Part shown: positions 41,645 through 50,227 of the stretch, piece by piece | Position numbering within the stretch: the stretch's first letter is position 1 | Layout of the letters: each line of letters starts with the position of its first letter | NCBI GenBank assembly: GCA_951217055.1 | Contig: OX578276.1 | Span: 149,849,388-149,913,387 of the forward strand | Source of the DNA: Gerris lacustris | Taxonomy: Eukaryota > Arthropoda > Insecta > Hemiptera > Gerridae | DNA: 64,000 bases | Direction of reading: 5' to 3' | Notes under the pieces: model-generated | The model's input: the letters and a program-made list of their open reading frames with translations, nothing else | Told to the model about the DNA's origin: nothing | Database searches by the model: none | Made by a program: the position numbers and the translations under genes

Positions 41645-42854
41645 TTAAGGTTATTACAGCCTAAAGTAACCTTCAAAAATATGATTTTCGTAGATAAAAA
41701 ATGTTCAAATTTATTTTTTTGAAAAAATTCTTTTAGATTCCTCATTCTGTTTTCATATTAAGTTTACATACCGATTTTTATGGAAATCGGTTTATTTTTG
41801 GGGAAAATGGATTTCAAAAGCATAAATATTTGACCTAAAAATTTGACCGGAATTTTCTCTCGACAACACCCAGCATATTATATATCGTTGGAAAATATAG
41901 ATTTTTCTGAGCAATAAACCGTTGAGACAGCGTAGATACGACAAATACACTTCATGATATGGGCGTTTAAAAAAGTAGGTTTTTGGAAGAATTGTAACTT
42001 TCCTTCAATTATCTGGAAAACTAAAGGTCGTGGAAAAAATATGATATTTAGTTTTTTTGTTAGAAAAAAATAGTTTGACCACCGTGCAAAATTTCAAGTC
42101 GATTATAAAAAGTTTAATTTTTTCCAATTTTCGAGCCAAGGTTTTCACCCGTGAAATATCACCGGAAAATCGAACTTTTCAGATCCGGATAAAATATACG
42201 TCATTTTGTAGAGCTCGAAAAGGCTATCAAGAAAAAGATATTTTAATTTAAAAAAAAAAATTATACTCTCCTTAAAGCCCAAAAACACGTTATTTTTCTA
42301 GAAAATGCACGAAATCGTCGATTTCCGGGAGAACCGTTGGTCGTACGAGAAAAAGTCATAGGACCAAAGTTGTAGATAATTCAAAAAGAGGAATAGTAGA
42401 GACTATTAGTTTTTCGATACGACTTACCGTTTAGCCTCAATACGCCGTCAAAGCCTCTTAAAAGGCAAGTCGGCCATTTTTAATTTTTTTAAAGAGGTAA
42501 AAATTAAAAATGTTAAATTTTCAACATTTGTTCGTCAATTACAGTATAAAAGCTACCAGAGTGTTAAATTTCAAGTTATTTGCTCGATCGGAAGTAAGTA
42601 AAAACCGCTATAGTACATAACAACGTTTTTGACCCCGGCAAAAAAGGCTTCAAAATACCGTAAAAAACGGGTTTTTTCCATTTTAGAGTGGGAAGGAAAG
42701 GTAAAAGTAAACTTTTTGCATTTTTTACGGTGCACAATAGGGACCTTCTGGTTACAAAGCAAAAAACCCCAAAGCTCTAGCTCTTGTAGTTCAACCCAAA
42801 CATTTTGGCTATGTATTATCGCACATGCGGCTGTATAGTATAGAGACTCGCAGG
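41645..42854. repeat. Last unit of array 1, truncated at spacer 1
   Basis: B (41645-42314) is followed by A (42315-42854), which stops about 20 bp short of its normal end. The sequence is main-type until the T-to-G change at 42850, and the last shared bases are CAGG (42851-42854), after which spacer sequence begins. A' is missing. Confidence 0.93.
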
Positions 42855-42857
42855 CTC

Positions 42858-42876
42858 GAACGGCCTACGGCCGTTC
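42858..42876. other. GC-rich hairpin at start of spacer 1
   Basis: GAACGGCC and GGCCGTTC form a perfect 8-bp stem around the loop TAC. It lies 4 bp inside the spacer and is unusual in composition for this AT-rich region. The same hairpin is at 47500-47518. It might mark the end of a former mobile element; the function is unknown. Confidence 0.8.
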
Positions 42877-43001
42877 TCTGCCCGACGAGTGGCCAGGTAT
42901 TTGTATAGGTCTGGTACTTATGAGTTGGTACTTGACATATGGATAGATATGCTATGATATGCTATAAGATGTCTAGGAATATGATCAGGATTGCTAGAGC
43001 T

Positions 43002-43017
43002 GGGGGGGGGGGGGGGG
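43002..43017. repeat. Poly-G tract, 16 bases
   Basis: An uninterrupted run of 16 G follows ATTGCTAGAGCT in spacer 1. Its length may be uncertain because homopolymers are error-prone in sequencing. Related tracts occur three times in spacer 2. Confidence 0.85.
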
Positions 43018-43276
43018 TCTTCATCTATTTAATGTATTAAATGTATTTAATGTATTTATTCTATTAAATGTAGTTGAAATCGGTAAACAATTGTGGAAAG
43101 TACTCCACTCAACGTTTAAATAATAATCAAAATTTAACGAAAAATATTACAATCTAAATCAAACTATATATTTGTTAATTATAAAGGTAATTAATGTAAT
43201 TACTTTGTGACAGTGACATCTATCTTAATTTATAAAAAAATATATATATATTTTTTTTAAATAAAAAGACATGATA

Positions 43277-43290
43277 TGCTTATATAAGCA
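43277..43290. promoter_or_regulatory. TATATAAG-containing 14-bp palindrome (spacer 1)
   Basis: TGCTTATATAAGCA is a perfect palindrome and contains a TATA-box-like core on both strands. It is conserved in spacer 2 (48118-48131) although nearby bases vary. A promoter role is speculative: no initiator or downstream gene can be identified, and the region is AT-rich, so chance is possible. Confidence 0.25.
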
Positions 43291-43494
43291 GCCTATAATT
43301 TATATGTGATTGATTGGTGTTATTAATCAAACCGAAATAGAAAATCTGTAATTAATTAATTAGTTATTTAATGGCAATATAGCTAATCAAAAAAAATTTT
43401 GTACCAAATCATGTCGAGTGACACATCAAATTAAAGCTCTTGATGAGTATAATAAATATTTACAATTAAAAAAATATGTTTAAAATTACCAAGG

Positions 43495-44161
43495 AAGGTT
43501 ACAACCTAAAGTAACCTTCAAAAATATGATTTTCGTAGATAAAAAATGTTTAAATTTATTTTTTTGAAAAAATTCTTTTAGATTCCTCATTCTGTTTTCA
43601 TATTAAGTTTACATACCGATTTTCATGGAAATCGGTTTATTTTTGGGGAAAATGGATTTCAAAAGCACAAATATTTGACCTAAAAATTTGACCGGAATTT
43701 TCTCTCGACAACACCCAACATATTATATATCGTTGGAAAATATAGATTTTTCTGAGCAATAAACCGTTGAGACAGCGTAGATACTACAAATACACCTCAT
43801 GATATGGGCGTTTAAAAAAGTAGGTGTTTGGAAGAATTTTAACTTTCCTTCAATTATCTCGGAAACTAAAGGTCGTGGAAGAAATATGATATTTAGTTTT
43901 TTTGTTAGAAAAAAATAGTTTGACCACCGTGCAAAATTTCAAGTCGATTAGAGAAAGTTTAATTTTTTCCAATTTTCGAGCCAAGGATTTCACCCCTGAA
44001 ATATCCCCGGAAAATCGAACTTTTCAGATCCGGTTAAAATATATGTCATTTTGTAGAGCTCGAAAAGGCTATCAAGAAAAAGATATTTCAAATTTAAAAA
44101 AAAAAAATTATACTCTCCTTACAGCCCAAAAACACGTTATTTTTCAAGAAAATGCACGAAA
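43495..44161. repeat. Diverged module B copy B1 (667 bp)
   Basis: It aligns with B along its whole length but lacks a few bases at the start (AAGGTTACAACC in place of the longer main version) and has scattered substitutions. Several are shared with B2, for example CCCAACATATT, GATTTCACCCCTG and CTTACAGCCC. The marker position corresponds to the A allele. A stop present in the main consensus is lost by a small change near 44090, which opens a 106-codon frame; this is chance, not a gene. Confidence 0.92.
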
Positions 44162-44720
44162 TCGTCAATTTTCGGGAGAACCGTTGGTCGTACGAGAAAA
44201 AGTCATAGGACCAAAGTTGTAGATAATTCAAAAAGAGGAATAGTAGAGACTATTAGTTTTTCGATACGACTTATCGTTTAGCCAAAATACGGCGTCAAAG
44301 CCTCTTAAAAGGCAAGTCGGCCATTTTTAATTTTTTTAAAGAGGTAAAAATTATAAATGTTAAATTTTCGACATTTCCTCGTAAACTACACCACCAAAGC
44401 TACCAGACTGTTAAATTTCAAGTTATTTGCTCGATCGGTAGTAAATAAAAATCGCTATAGTACATAACAACGTTTTTGCCCCCGGCATAAAAGGCTCCAA
44501 AATACCCTCAAAAACGGGTTTTTCCTTTTTTAGAGTGGGAAGGAAAGGTAAAAGTAAACTTTTAGCATTTTTTACGGTGCACAATAGGGACCTTCTGGTT
44601 ACAACGCAAAAAACCGCAACTCTCTAGCTCTTACCGTTTGGCCCAAACATTTTGGCTATGGATTATCGCACATGCGGCTGTATAGTATAGAGACTCTCTG
44701 GAGACCTAAAAATATCAAAA
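44162..44720. repeat. Diverged A monomer A1
   Basis: A full 559-bp A copy directly after B1. It carries a distinctive variant block around 44368-44410 (CATTTCCTCGTAAACTACAC) shared with A8 and with no other copy. Its dyad right arm has one substitution. Confidence 0.92.
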
Positions 44721-45279
44721 TCGTCAATTTCCGGGAGAACTGTTGGTCGTACGAGAAAAAGTCATAGGACCAAAGTTGTAGATAATTTAAAAAGAGGAAT
44801 AGTAGATACTATTTGTTTTCCGATACGACTTAACGTTTAGCCTCAATACGCCGTCAAAGCCACTTAAAAGGAAAGTCGGCCATTTTTAATTTTTTTAAAG
44901 TGGTAAAAATTAAAAATGTTAAATTTTCAACATTTGTTCGTCAATTACAGTAAAAAAGCTACCAGAGTGTTAAATTTCAAGTTATTTGCTCGATCGGAAG
45001 TAAGTAAAAATCGCTATAGTACATAACAACGTTTTTGCCCCCGGCATAAAAGGCTCCAAAATACCCTAAAATACGGGTTTTTCCCATTTTAGAGTGGGAA
45101 GGAAAGGTAAAAGTAAACTTTTAGCATTTTTTACGGTGCACAATAAGGGCCTTCTGGTCACAATGCAAAAAACCCCAAAGCTCTAGCTCTTACCGTTTGG
45201 CCCAAACATTTTGGCTATGTATTATTACACATGCGGCTGTATAGTATAGGGACTCTCAGGAGACCTAAAAATATCAAAA
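44721..45279. repeat. Diverged A monomer A2
   Basis: A full 559-bp copy in tandem with A1. It keeps the main-type bases CATTTGTTCGTCAATT in its middle, unlike A3-A7. Its last part (AATAAGGGCC, TATTATTACACATG) is the same as the last part of A6. Confidence 0.92.
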
Positions 45280-45838
45280 TCGTCAATTTCCGGGAGAACC
45301 GTTGGTCGTACGAGAAAAAGTCATAGGACCAAAGTTGTAGATAATTCAAAAAGAGGTATAGTAGAGACTATTTGTTTTTCGATACGACTTACCGTTTAGC
45401 CAAAATACGCCGTCAAAGCCTCTTAAAAGGCAAGTCGGCCATTTTTAATTTTTTTAAAGAGGTAAAAATTAAAAATGTTAAATTTTCAACATTTGTTATT
45501 CAATTACAGTAAAAAAGCTACCAGAGTGTTAAATTTCAAGTTATTTGCTCGATCGGAAGTAAGTAAAAACCGCTATAGTACATAACAACGTTTTTGCCCC
45601 CGGCATAAAAGGCTCCAAAATACCCTAAAATACGGGTTTTTCCCATTTTAGAGTGGGAAGGAAAGGTAAAAGTAAACTTTTAGCATTTTTTACGGTGCAC
45701 AATATGGGCCTTCTGGTTACAATGCAAAAAACCCCAAAGCTCTAGCTCTTGTAGTTTGGCCCAAACATTTTGGCTATGTATTATCGCACATGCGGCTGTA
45801 TAGTATAGAGACTCTCAGGAGACCTTAAAATATCAAAA
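45280..45838. repeat. Diverged A monomer A3
   Basis: A full 559-bp copy with CATTTGTTATTCAATT in the middle. Its 3' part (AATATGGGCC, CTTGTAGTTTGGCCC, GACCTTAAAATATC) is shared with A5, while its 5' part differs from A5. Confidence 0.92.
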
Positions 45839-46397
45839 TCGTCAATTTCCGGGAAAACCGTTGGTCGTACGAGAAAAAGTCATAGGACCAAAGTTGTAGA
45901 TAATTCAAAAAGAGGAATAGTAGATACTATTAGTTTGTCGATACGACTTACCGTTTAGCCTCAATACGCCGTCAAAGCCTCTTAAAAGGCAAGTCGGCCA
46001 TTTTTAATTTTTTAAAAGTAGTAAAAATTAAAAATGTTAAATTTTCAACATTTGTTATTCAATTACAGTAAAAAAGCTACCAGAGTGTTAAATTTCAAGT
46101 TATTTGCTCGATCGGAAGTAAGTAAAAATCGCTATAGTACATAACAACGTTTTTGCCCCCGGCATAAAAGGCTCCAAAATACCCTAAAAAACGGGTTTTT
46201 CCTTTTTTAGAGTGGGAAGGAAAGGTAAAAGTAAACTTTTAGCATTTTTTACGGTGCAAAATAGGGACCTTCTGGTTACAAAGCAAAAAACCGCAACTCT
46301 CTAGCTCTAACCGTTTGGCCCAAACATTTTGGCTATGTATTATCGCACATGCGGCTGTATAGTATAGGGACTCTCAGGAGACCTTAAAATATCAAAA
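45839..46397. repeat. Diverged A monomer A4
   Basis: A full 559-bp copy. Its 5' part (GGGAAAACCG, GTAGATACTATTAGTTTGTC) is shared with A6. Its 3' part (CCGCAACTCTCTAGCTC) resembles A1 and A7. Confidence 0.92.
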
Positions 46398-46956
46398 TCG
46401 TCAATTTCCGGGAGAACCGTTGGTCGTACGAGAAAAAGTAATAGGACCAAAGTTGTAGATAATTCAAAAAGAGGAATAGTAGATACTATTAGTTTGTCGA
46501 TACGACTTACCGTTTAGCCTCAATACGCCGTCAAAGCCTCTTAAAAGGCAAGTCGGCCATTTTTAATTTTTTAAAAGTAGTAAAAATTAAAAATGTTAAA
46601 TTTTCAACATTTGTTATTCAATTACAGTAAAAAAGCTACCAGAGTGTTAAATTTCAAGTTATTTGCTCGATCGGAAGTAAGTAAAAATCGCTATAGTACA
46701 TAACAACGTTTTTGCCCCCGGCATAAAAGGCTCCAAAATACCCTAAAATACGGGTTTTTCCCATTTTAGAGTGGGAAGGAAAGGTAAAAGTAAACTTTTA
46801 GCATTTTTTACGGTGCACAATATGGGCCTTCTGGTTACAATGCAAAAAACCCCAAAGCTCTAGCTCTTGTAGTTTGGCCCAAACATTTTGGCTATGTATT
46901 ATCGCACATGCGGCTGTATAGTATAGAGACTCTCAGGAGACCTTAAAATATCAAAA
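46398..46956. repeat. Diverged A monomer A5
   Basis: A full 559-bp copy combining a 5' part close to A4 and A6 with a 3' part matching A3, which suggests exchange between neighbours. Confidence 0.92.
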
Positions 46957-47496
46957 TCGTCAATTTCCGGGAAAACCGTTGGTCGTACGAGAAAAAGTCA
47001 TAGGACCAAAGTTGTAGATAATTCAAAAAGAGGAATAGTAGATACTATTAGTTTGTCGATACGACTTACCGTTTAGCCTCAATACGCCGTCAAAGCCTCT
47101 TAAAAGGCAAGTCGGCCATTTTTAATTTTTTAAAAGTAGTAAAAATTAAAAATGTTAAATTTTCAACATTTGTTATTCAATTACAGTAAAAAAGCTACCA
47201 GAGTGTTAAATTTCAAGTTATTTGCTCGATCGGAAGTAAGTAAAAATCGCTATAGTACATAACAACGTTTTTGCCCCCGGCATAAAAGGCTCCAAAATAC
47301 CCTAAAATACGGGTTTTTCCCATTTTAGAGTGGGAAGGAAAGGTAAAAGTAAACTTTTAGCATTTTTTACGGTGCACAATAAGGGCCTTCTGGTCACAAT
47401 GCAAAAAACCCCAAAGCTCTAGCTCTTACCGTTTGGCCCAAACATTTTGGCTATGTATTATTACACATGCGGCTGTATAGTATAGGGACTCGCAGG
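46957..47496. repeat. Diverged A monomer A6, truncated at spacer 2
   Basis: 540 bp of A, ending about 20 bp early at the same A position and with the same ACTCGCAGG ending as the A copy before spacer 1. Its 5' part matches A4 and its 3' part matches A2. Confidence 0.92.
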
Positions 47497-47499
47497 CTC

Positions 47500-47518
47500 G
47501 AACGGCCTACGGCCGTTC
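47500..47518. other. GC-rich hairpin at start of spacer 2
   Basis: Same perfect 8-bp stem with TAC loop as at 42858-42876, conserved between the two spacers. Confidence 0.8.
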
Positions 47519-47621
47519 TCTGCCCGACGAGTGGCCAGGTAGTTGTATAGGTCTGGTACTTATGAGTTGGTACTTGACATATGGATAGATATGCTATAAG
47601 ATGTCTAGGAATATGATTAGG

Positions 47622-47857
47622 ATTGCTAGAGCTGGGAGGGGGGGGGGGTATTTATCTATTTAAACCATAACCTAATTAAAGAAATCTGAAAAAACACTAA
47701 AGAAAACAGTTTTTTCAATTTATCTCATTGCTAGAGCTGGGGTGGGGGGGGGGGTCTTTATCTATTTAAACCATAATCTAATCAAAGAAATCTGAAATAA
47801 CACTAAACAAAAAAGTTTTTTTAATTTATCTCATTGCTAGAGCTGGGGGGGGGGGGG
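47622..47857. repeat. Tandem repeat of about 105 bp with poly-G tracts
   Basis: ATTGCTAGAGCTGGG occurs at 47622, 47727 and 47833, spaced 105 and 106 bp, each followed by a long G run (some interrupted by A or T). The two intervening segments are close copies beginning with a TATCTATTTAAACC-like sequence; the third copy passes directly into the sequence that follows the single poly-G of spacer 1. This is a local expansion absent from spacer 1. Confidence 0.9.
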
Positions 47858-48117
47858 TCTTCATCTATTTAATGTATTAATTGTATTTAATGTATTTAAT
47901 CTATTAAATGTATGTGAAATCGGTAAACAATTGTGGAAAGTACACTCACTTAACGTTTAAATAATAATCAAAATTTAACGAAAAATATTACAATCTAAAT
48001 CAAACTATATATTTGTTGATTATAAAGGTAATTAATGTAATTACTTTGTGACAGTGACATCTATCTTAATTTATAAAAAAAAATATATATAGTTTTTTTA
48101 AATAGAATAACATGATA

Positions 48118-48131
48118 TGCTTATATAAGCA
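48118..48131. promoter_or_regulatory. TATATAAG-containing palindrome (spacer 2)
   Basis: Second copy of the 14-bp palindrome described at 43277-43290. Any promoter role remains conjecture. Confidence 0.25.
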
Positions 48132-48330
48132 GCCTATAATTTATATGTGATTGATTGGTGTTAATATGTGATTGAAAATCTGTAATTAATTAATTACAGT
48201 TATTTAATGGCAATATAGCTAATCAAAACAAATTTTGTACCAAATCATGTCGAGTGACACATCAAATTAAAGCTCTTGATGAGTATAATAAATATTTACA
48301 ATTAAAAAAATATGTATAAAATTACTAAGG

Positions 48331-48996
48331 AAGGTTACAACCTAAAGTAACCTTCAAAAATATGATTTTCGTAGATAAAAAATGTTTAAATTTATTTTTT
48401 TGAAAAAATTCTTTTAGATTCCTCATTTTGTTTTCATATTAAGTTTACATACCGATTTTCATGGAAATCGGTTTATTTTTGGGGAAAATGGATTTCAAAA
48501 GCATAAATATTTGCCCTAAAAATTTGACCGGAATTTTCTCTCGACAACACCCAACATATTATATATCGTTGGAAAATATAAATTTTTCTGAGCAATAAAC
48601 CGTTGAGACAGCGTAGATACGACAAATACACTTCATGATATGGGCGTTTAAAAAAGTTGGTTTTTTGAAGAATTTTAACTTTCCTTCAATTATCTCGGAA
48701 ACTAAAGGTCGTGGGAAAAATATGTATGTAGTTTTTTTGTCAGAAAAAAATAGTTTGACCACCGTGCAAAATTTCAAGTCGATTAGAAAAAGTTTAATTT
48801 TTTCCAATTTTCGAGCCAAGGATTTCACCCCTGAAATATCACCGGAAAATCGAACTTTTCAGATCCGGTTGAAATATATGTCATTTTGTAGAGCTCGAAA
48901 AGGCTATCAAGAAAAAGATATTTCAAATTTAAAAAAAAAAAATTATACTCTCCTTACAGCCCAAAAACACGTTATTTTTCTAGAAAATGCACGAAA
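48331..48996. repeat. Diverged module B copy B2 (666 bp)
   Basis: It aligns with B1 and main B and shares the shortened start and many substitutions with B1. It contains CATG in the centre of the B dyad, as B1 does, where main B has TATG. Changed stops open frames of up to 140 codons into A7; they are not conserved elsewhere and overlap an opposite-strand frame, so I do not call a gene. Confidence 0.92.
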
Positions 48997-49554
48997 TCGT
49001 CAATTTCCGGGAGAACCGTTGGTCGTACGAGAAAAAGTCATAGGACCAATGTTGTAGATAATTAAAAAAGAGGAATAGTAAAGAGTATTTTTATTTCGAT
49101 ACGACTTACCGTTTAGCCTCAATACGCCGTCAAAGCCTCTTAAAAGGCAAGTCGGCCATTTTTAATTTTTTTAAGGGAGTAAAAATTGAAAATGTTAAAT
49201 TTTCAACATTTGTTATTCAATTACAGTAAAAAAGCTACCAGAGTGTTAAATTTCAAGTTATTTGCTCGATCGGAAGTAAGTAAAAATCGCTATAGTACAT
49301 AACAACTTTTTGCCCCCGGCATAAATGCCTCCAAAATACCCTCAAAAACGGGTTTTTCCTTTTTTAGAGTGGGAAGGAAAGGTAAAAGTAAACTTTTTGC
49401 ATTTTTTACGGTGCACAATAGGGACCTTCTGGTTACAATGCAAAAAACCGCAACTCTCTAGCTCTTACCGTTTGGCCCAAACATTTTGGCTATGTATTAT
49501 TACACATGCGGCTGTATAGTATAGGGACTCTCAGGAGACCTAAAAATATCAAAA
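48997..49554. repeat. Diverged A monomer A7 (558 bp)
   Basis: An A copy after B2 with a one-base net shortening. Its middle (CATTTGTTATTCAATT) is shared with A3-A6 and its 3' part (CCGCAACTCTCTAGCTC) with A1 and A4. Confidence 0.92.
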
Positions 49555-50113
49555 TCGTCAATTTCCGGGAGAACCGTTGGTCGTACGAGAAAAAGTCATA
49601 GAACCAAAGTTGTAGATCTTTTAAAAAGAGGAACAGTAGAGACTATTTGTTTTCTGATACGACTTACTGTTTAGCCTCAATACGCCGTCAAAGCCTCTTA
49701 AAAGGCAAGTCGGCTATTTTTAATTTTTTTAAAGAGGTAAAAATTAGAAATGTTAAATTTTCGACATTTCCTCGTAAACTACACCACCAAAGCTACCAGA
49801 CTGTTAAATTTCAAGTTATTTGCTCGATCGGAAGTAAGTAAAAATCGCTATAGTACATAACAACGTTTTTGCCCCCGGCATAAAAGGCTCCAAAATACCC
49901 TAAAATACGGGTTTTTCCCATTTTAGAGTGGGAAGAAAAGGTAAAAGTAAACATTTAGCATTTTTTACGGTGCACAATAGGGACCTTCTGGTTACAATGC
50001 AAAAAACCCCAAAGCTCTAGCTCTTACCGTTTGGCCCAAACATTTTGGCTATGTATTATTACACATGCGGCTGTATAGTATAGGGACTCTCAGGAGACCT
50101 AAAAATATCAAAA
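49555..50113. repeat. Diverged A monomer A8
   Basis: A full 559-bp A copy, last of the island. It carries the CATTTCCTCGTAAACTACAC block (about 49760-49790) found otherwise only in A1. Confidence 0.92.
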
Positions 50114-50227
50114 TCGTCAATTTCCGGGAGAACCGTTGGTCGTACGAGAAAAAGTAATAGGACCAAAGTTGTAGATAATTCAAAAAGAGGAATAGTAGAG
50201 ACTATTTGTTTTTCGATACGACTTACC
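50114..50227. repeat. A' at island-to-array 2 transition
   Basis: This 114-bp A' follows island-type A8 and leads straight into main-type B. It matches the main A' sequence, including the AGTAATAGG version, whereas the bases just upstream (TATAGGGACTC) are island-type. The switch from island to array sequence therefore lies at about 50086-50155. Confidence 0.85.

Larger units (their letters stand above)
1..42854. repeat. Satellite array 1, 1343-bp units with 784-bp variants
   Basis: The same sequence recurs head to tail with a period of 1343 bp from the left window edge up to the spacer junction. Base 1 matches base 1344, and fixed landmarks at 1317, 2660, 4003 and so on to 42057 fall at exact multiples of 1343 or 784 bp (28 long and 4 short intervals, summing exactly to 40740 bp). 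Copies look identical by eye apart from one biallelic site. Six-frame reading finds only short frames repeated in every copy, on both strands and overlapping one another, which is what non-coding homogenised DNA gives. Eukaryotic satellite DNA is the only reading I can support; chromosomal position cannot be told from this window. Confidence 0.97.
42855..43494. repeat. Spacer 1 (640 bp), not related to A or B
   Basis: The sequence from 42855 to 43494 matches neither module. It opens with a GC-rich hairpin (42858-42876), continues through a 16-base G run (43002-43017) and short ATTTAATGTA-like repeats (about 43024-43072), then becomes strongly AT-rich with a TATATAAG-containing palindrome (43277-43290). 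A homologous copy lies at 47497-48330. No gene, tRNA or rRNA is recognised in it. It occupies the place that A' holds in the main unit. It could be an old insertion or the ancestral linker between A and B; no clean target-site duplication is visible. Confidence 0.88.
47497..48330. repeat. Spacer 2 (834 bp), homologous to spacer 1
   Basis: Same start (GC-rich hairpin at 47500-47518), same AT-rich end and same border positions relative to A and B as spacer 1, with scattered substitutions and indels. It is longer mainly because of a tandem expansion around the poly-G tract (47622-47857). Spacer 1 in turn has an extra ATGCTATGAT-like duplication near 42950. No gene is seen. Confidence 0.9.
42855..50113. 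repeat. Diverged island: spacers plus old A and B copies
   Basis: This block holds diverged copies of A and B in a different arrangement from the arrays: spacer 1, B1, A1-A6, spacer 2, B2, A7-A8. Its modules carry many substitutions and small indels relative to the main consensus and relative to each other, whereas array copies on both sides look nearly identical. All modules keep the same orientation. It is most simply a remnant of an older arrangement that has escaped homogenisation. Confidence 0.92.

Noticed and set aside
42858..42945. Resemblance of the GC-rich spacer start to 5S rRNA (GTTCTC, GGTCTGGTACTT) or to a tRNA B box (GGCTCGAACGG)
   Set aside because: Only short scattered matches with wrong spacing, and no complete promoter boxes. 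An RNA covariance search could settle it; I would not annotate an RNA or SINE on this.
43437..43450. Possible hammerhead ribozyme core (TGATGAG), since satellites often carry them
   Set aside because: The core requires CTGATGA; here the base before TGATGA is T. I see no matching GAAA segment with stems. No other candidate was found on either strand.
42855..43494. Spacer as a recent transposon insertion (Helitron-like hairpin end)
   Set aside because: The hairpin is not followed by the CTRR end expected for a Helitron on either strand. There are no terminal repeats, target duplication or coding remnants, and sequence is replaced rather than simply interrupted.
48635..49057. 140-codon frame across B2 and A7, and 106-codon frame at 43902-44222
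   Set aside because: They arise because small changes remove stops that are present in the main units. They overlap an opposite-strand frame (48559-48828), and there is no sign of codon-level conservation.
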